From the NCBI RefSeq assembly GCF_019968905.1, contig NZ_CP079946.1, positions 6,545,356-6,609,355 of the forward strand: 64,000 bases of DNA. Reading direction: 5' to 3'. Of this stretch, positions 61,697 to 64,000 are shown in pieces. This DNA comes from Corallococcus sp. EGB (GTDB lineage: Bacteria > Myxococcota > Myxococcia > Myxococcales > Myxococcaceae). The notes beneath the pieces were generated by a model. That model was not told where the DNA came from. It saw only the letters and a program-made list of their open reading frames with translations, and searched no databases. The position numbers and the translations under genes were made by a program. The stretch's first letter is position 1, and each line of letters begins with the position of its first letter.

Positions 61697-62367
61697 AGCG
61701 GCGCATGCGAGGCTTCACCCTGATGGAGGTCATGGTGGCGGTGGGAATCACCGCCCTCATGGGCACCGTCGTCGCCCTGGCCTTCCAGACGGGCATCAAC
61801 GCGAAGGAGGTCGTGGAGGGCGAGGCGGAGCGCTACCGCATGGTGCGCGTGTCGCTCAACCGCATGGCGCGGGAGGTGGGCTCCGCTTTCGTGAGCGACC
61901 GCTACGACCTGCGCCGCTTCCGCGACCAGAACGACCGGCCCACCAACTTCATTGGCGAGCGCGACAAGCTGACCTTCACCACGTTCGCGCACCAGCGCCT
62001 CTACACGGACGTGAAGGAGTCCGACCAGGCGGTGGTGGAGTACTTCGTGGAGAACTCCACCGAGCGCGGCGCCCGTCAGCGGATGGACCTGAAGCGGCGG
62101 GTGAACCCCAACGTGGGGGACCGCATGGACCGGGGCGGCACCACGGACGTCCTCTTCGAGGGCGTCAAGGGCGTGGAGTTCGCCTACTGGGACTCCGACA
62201 AGAAGGAATGGGACGACGAATGGGACACGCGGCGCACGGAGCGAAAGGACATCCTCCCCACGCGCGTGCGCATCACCGTCATCGCCCTGGATGAGTCGGG
62301 CAAGGAGGCGCGCTACACCACGCAGACGCGCATCGTGCTCAACACGACCCTGCAGAGGTTCAACTGA
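61693..62367 (+). CDS. gspJ: Minor pseudopilin GspJ
   Basis: 224 residues. Short leader KRRMRG, then FTLMEVMVAVGITALMGTVVA with Glu5. The following ..MVRVSLNRMAREVGSAFVSDRYDLRRF and FIGERDKLTFTTFAHQRLY..VVEYFVE, FEGVKGVEFAYWDSDKKEWDDEW, PTRVRITVIALD are GspJ-like. Length typical. Start and stop overlap gspI and gspK, so minor pseudopilins are made together; in known systems I, J and K form the pilus tip. Confidence 0.93.
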   Translation: MKRRMRGFTLMEVMVAVGITALMGTVVALAFQTGINAKEVVEGEAERYRMVRVSLNRMAREVGSAFVSDRYDLRRFRDQNDRPTNFIGERDKLTFTTFAHQRLYTDVKESDQAVVEYFVENSTERGARQRMDLKRRVNPNVGDRMDRGGTTDVLFEGVKGVEFAYWDSDKKEWDDEWDTRRTERKDILPTRVRITVIALDESGKEARYTTQTRIVLNTTLQRFN

Positions 62368-63791
62368 TGGCCTTCCCCTACTTCCAGCAGGCGTCCCGCC
62401 GGCGCGGCAAGGCGCGGACGGCCCTCTCCCAGGCGCCAGCGCGCACGCCCGCGCAGCGCAAGCACCGGCGCTCGCGCGGCGTGGCGCTCATCATCGCGCT
62501 CGTGTCCATCACGCTGCTCACGGTGGTGGCCACGGAGTTCGCGTACAACAGCCGCGTGGATCTGCAGCTCGCCGCCAACCAGCGCGACGAAGTGCGCGCC
62601 TACTACATGGCGCGCTCCGGCCTATCGCTGGGGCGGCTCCTCCTGCGCTTCCAGAAGCAGGTGGACCAGACGCCCATCCCCAACCCCGCGAGCCTCCTGG
62701 GCGCGCTGGGCGGGGCCCTCGGCGGAGGCGGTGGCACCGGCACGAACAACTTCCAGCCGCAGTCGCTCAACCTCCAGCTCTGGAAGCTGGCGCGGGTGGA
62801 CTGCCACATGCTCAAGGGGCTGGTGAAGAGCGACGGCGCCGCGGACGCGGACGGCCGGCCCGTGGAGACGGGGAGCGTGGCGGTGGACCCCCACTTCCAG
62901 ATGGAAGGCGAAGAGGGGGAGAACGCGGGCGCGGCCACGCAGATGGCGGCGCAGATGCAGCGCAGGTCCTTCGGCGGCTTCGAGGGCTGCTTCCTCGCGA
63001 CCATCAGCGATGAAGAGGAGAAGCTCAACGTCATGCGGCTCAACACCGGTGGCGCGGAGGCGCAGGCCACCGCCTCGCGCATGCTGGACATGTTCTCCGA
63101 CAAGCGCTTCGAGTTCCTCTGGCAGCAGGATGACGCCAACCACGTGCGCTCCACGCCCATGGACACCGTCATCGCGCTGAAGGACTGGGCGGACGATGAC
63201 ACCACCCAGTCCAGCCTCAACCCCCGGGACCCCACCAACCCCTTCGTCAACGGCTTCGCGGACGAGGGTTCCCCGTACAGCCGCTACGAACCGCGCTATG
63301 ACGTCAAGAACGCGCGCTTCGACAGCCTGGACGAGCTGTACCGCGTGCATGGCGTCAACGACCGCTTCATGGCGGCCTTCCGCGACCGGCTCACGGTGTA
63401 CCCGGACATCAACTCCAAGCCCAACATCAACACCGACGACCCCATCATGCTGGGGCTGGCCATCATGTCCGCCGCGGACCCCAACCACCCGGACCCGCGC
63501 CTGACGGACCCCGTGTTCCTCAACGAGCTCATCACCCGCATCCGCGCCGCGCGCATGTTCAGCTTCTTCGGCATGTCGGTGGCGGACTTCCTGAACGTGG
63601 TGGAGCAGGCCGGCATCGCGGTCAACCCGCTCATCAAGGGCAACGTCCAGCAGAACCGCTACCTGGGCGACAAGAGCAAGACTTTCACCATCAAGTCCGT
63701 GGGAGAGGCGGGCAGCGTCCAGAAGACGCTCACCGCCGTCATCCGCCTGGACGACGGGCTGGGCAAGCTCGTGTATTACAGAGAGGAATAG
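62367..63791 (+). CDS. gspK: Minor pseudopilin GspK
   Basis: 474 residues. A long basic leader (about 36 residues, ending RKHRRSRG) precedes VALIIALVSITLLTVVATEF, which lacks Glu5, as is normal for GspK, the tip pseudopilin. Then NSRVDLQLAANQRDEVRAYYMARSGLSLGRLLL and, in the alpha-helical domain, INTDDPIMLGLAIMS and SVADFLNVV; a Gly-rich loop (LGGALGGGGGTGTN) lies near residue 115-128. Starts on the last base of the gspJ stop codon. Confidence 0.92.
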   Translation: MAFPYFQQASRRRGKARTALSQAPARTPAQRKHRRSRGVALIIALVSITLLTVVATEFAYNSRVDLQLAANQRDEVRAYYMARSGLSLGRLLLRFQKQVDQTPIPNPASLLGALGGALGGGGGTGTNNFQPQSLNLQLWKLARVDCHMLKGLVKSDGAADADGRPVETGSVAVDPHFQMEGEEGENAGAATQMAAQMQRRSFGGFEGCFLATISDEEEKLNVMRLNTGGAEAQATASRMLDMFSDKRFEFLWQQDDANHVRSTPMDTVIALKDWADDDTTQSSLNPRDPTNPFVNGFADEGSPYSRYEPRYDVKNARFDSLDELYRVHGVNDRFMAAFRDRLTVYPDINSKPNINTDDPIMLGLAIMSAADPNHPDPRLTDPVFLNELITRIRAARMFSFFGMSVADFLNVVEQAGIAVNPLIKGNVQQNRYLGDKSKTFTIKSVGEAGSVQKTLTAVIRLDDGLGKLVYYREE

Positions 63792-63792
63792 C

Positions 63793-64000
63793 ATGGCCCG
63801 CATTCTTGGCCTGGACCTGGGCAGCCACTCCGTGAAGGGGGTGGTGCTCAACTCCGGAGCGAAAAGCCAAAGCACCCAGGCCTACGCGGAGGTGCGCCGC
63901 GCGCAGGAGGGCGAGCGCCCCGAGACGCTGCGCGCCGCGGTGGAGGAGCTGCTCGCGAAGATGCCGCAGGGGCACGTGGACCAGATCGTCATCGCCCTGC
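63793..64000 (+). CDS. gspL: GspL/PilM-type actin-fold protein, N-terminus (cut by window edge)
   Basis: 69 codons visible. ARILGLDLGSHSVKGVVLNSG is a phosphate-1 motif of the actin-like fold found in PilM and the cytoplasmic domain of GspL; ..VEELLAKMPQGHVDQIVIAL follows. One base after gspK, at the position where gspL normally comes; myxobacterial GspL is often annotated as PilM-like. The membrane and periplasmic parts are outside the window, so GspL versus PilM is decided by context. Confidence 0.82.
   Translation, partial: MARILGLDLGSHSVKGVVLNSGAKSQSTQAYAEVRRAQEGERPETLRAAVEELLAKMPQGHVDQIVIAL

Overview
This is a GC-rich chromosomal segment (roughly 70% G+C, strong G/C bias at third codon positions) from a myxobacterium, most likely Myxococcus or Corallococcus. 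The evidence is the Glt gliding-motility cluster gltK/gltB/gltA/gltC, many Ser/Thr kinases, TPR, PilZ, FHA and cyclic-nucleotide-binding regulators, MopE/RCC1-type lipoproteins, and a type II secretion operon behind a sigma-54 regulator. No rRNA, tRNA, insertion sequence, prophage or CRISPR array was seen. No gene-free stretch exceeds 300 bases; the longest (15636-15897, 262 bases) holds only GC-rich palindromes.

Layout. 1-5040 (minus): envelope and housekeeping operon uppS-cdsA-rseP-rlpA-tsaB-asd, with asd cut by the window edge. 5179-8021 (plus): a secreted TPR-like protein and a lipoprotein joining MopE-type metal-binding repeats to a seven-repeat RCC1 propeller. 8042-11103: two divergent Ser/Thr kinases, the second with a large acidic insert. 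11100-15635: RluA-type pseudouridine synthase, YjbQ, DNA polymerase IV and poly(A) polymerase. 15898-19305 (minus): MFS transporter, plsX and a HAD/App1-like protein, tightly spaced and following a strong intrinsic terminator.

19412-24019: the Glt cluster, with gltB-gltA-gltC on the minus strand and gltK divergent. 24122-31053 (plus): VWA protein, purE-purK, ybaK-type deacylase, a membrane/coiled-coil protein and an EAL-CBS-GGDEF protein. 31088-36239 (minus): PhoX-like lipoprotein with a collagen-like linker, a two-CxxCH cytochrome-like protein, a DUF192 lipoprotein and a PilZ protein. 36265-46462: a membrane gluzincin-TPR protein, a DUF2505 protein, an NTF2-like lipoprotein, type II homoserine kinase, and TPR, cNMP-binding and FHA proteins.

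46639-52005 (plus): TldD/TldE pair, a ParB-like protein with a histone-like tail, and an NtrC-type regulator. 52206-64000 (plus): the type II secretion operon gspC-D-E-F-(47-aa membrane protein)-G-(non-pilin GspG-like protein)-H-I-J-K-L, preceded by a textbook sigma-54 promoter; gspL runs off the window.

Main points beyond routine annotation: (i) four genes have an inverted repeat abutting or masking the ribosome-binding region, two of which share a 15-16 base upstream box; (ii) the secretion operon carries two unusual extra genes, a 47-residue membrane protein and a GspG paralogue without a prepilin leader, and appears sigma-54 controlled; (iii) several proteins have unusual architectures (three-PDZ RseP, acidic-insert kinase, membrane gluzincin-TPR, collagen-linked PhoX, histone-tailed ParB). 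Most of the window is otherwise conserved core genome.
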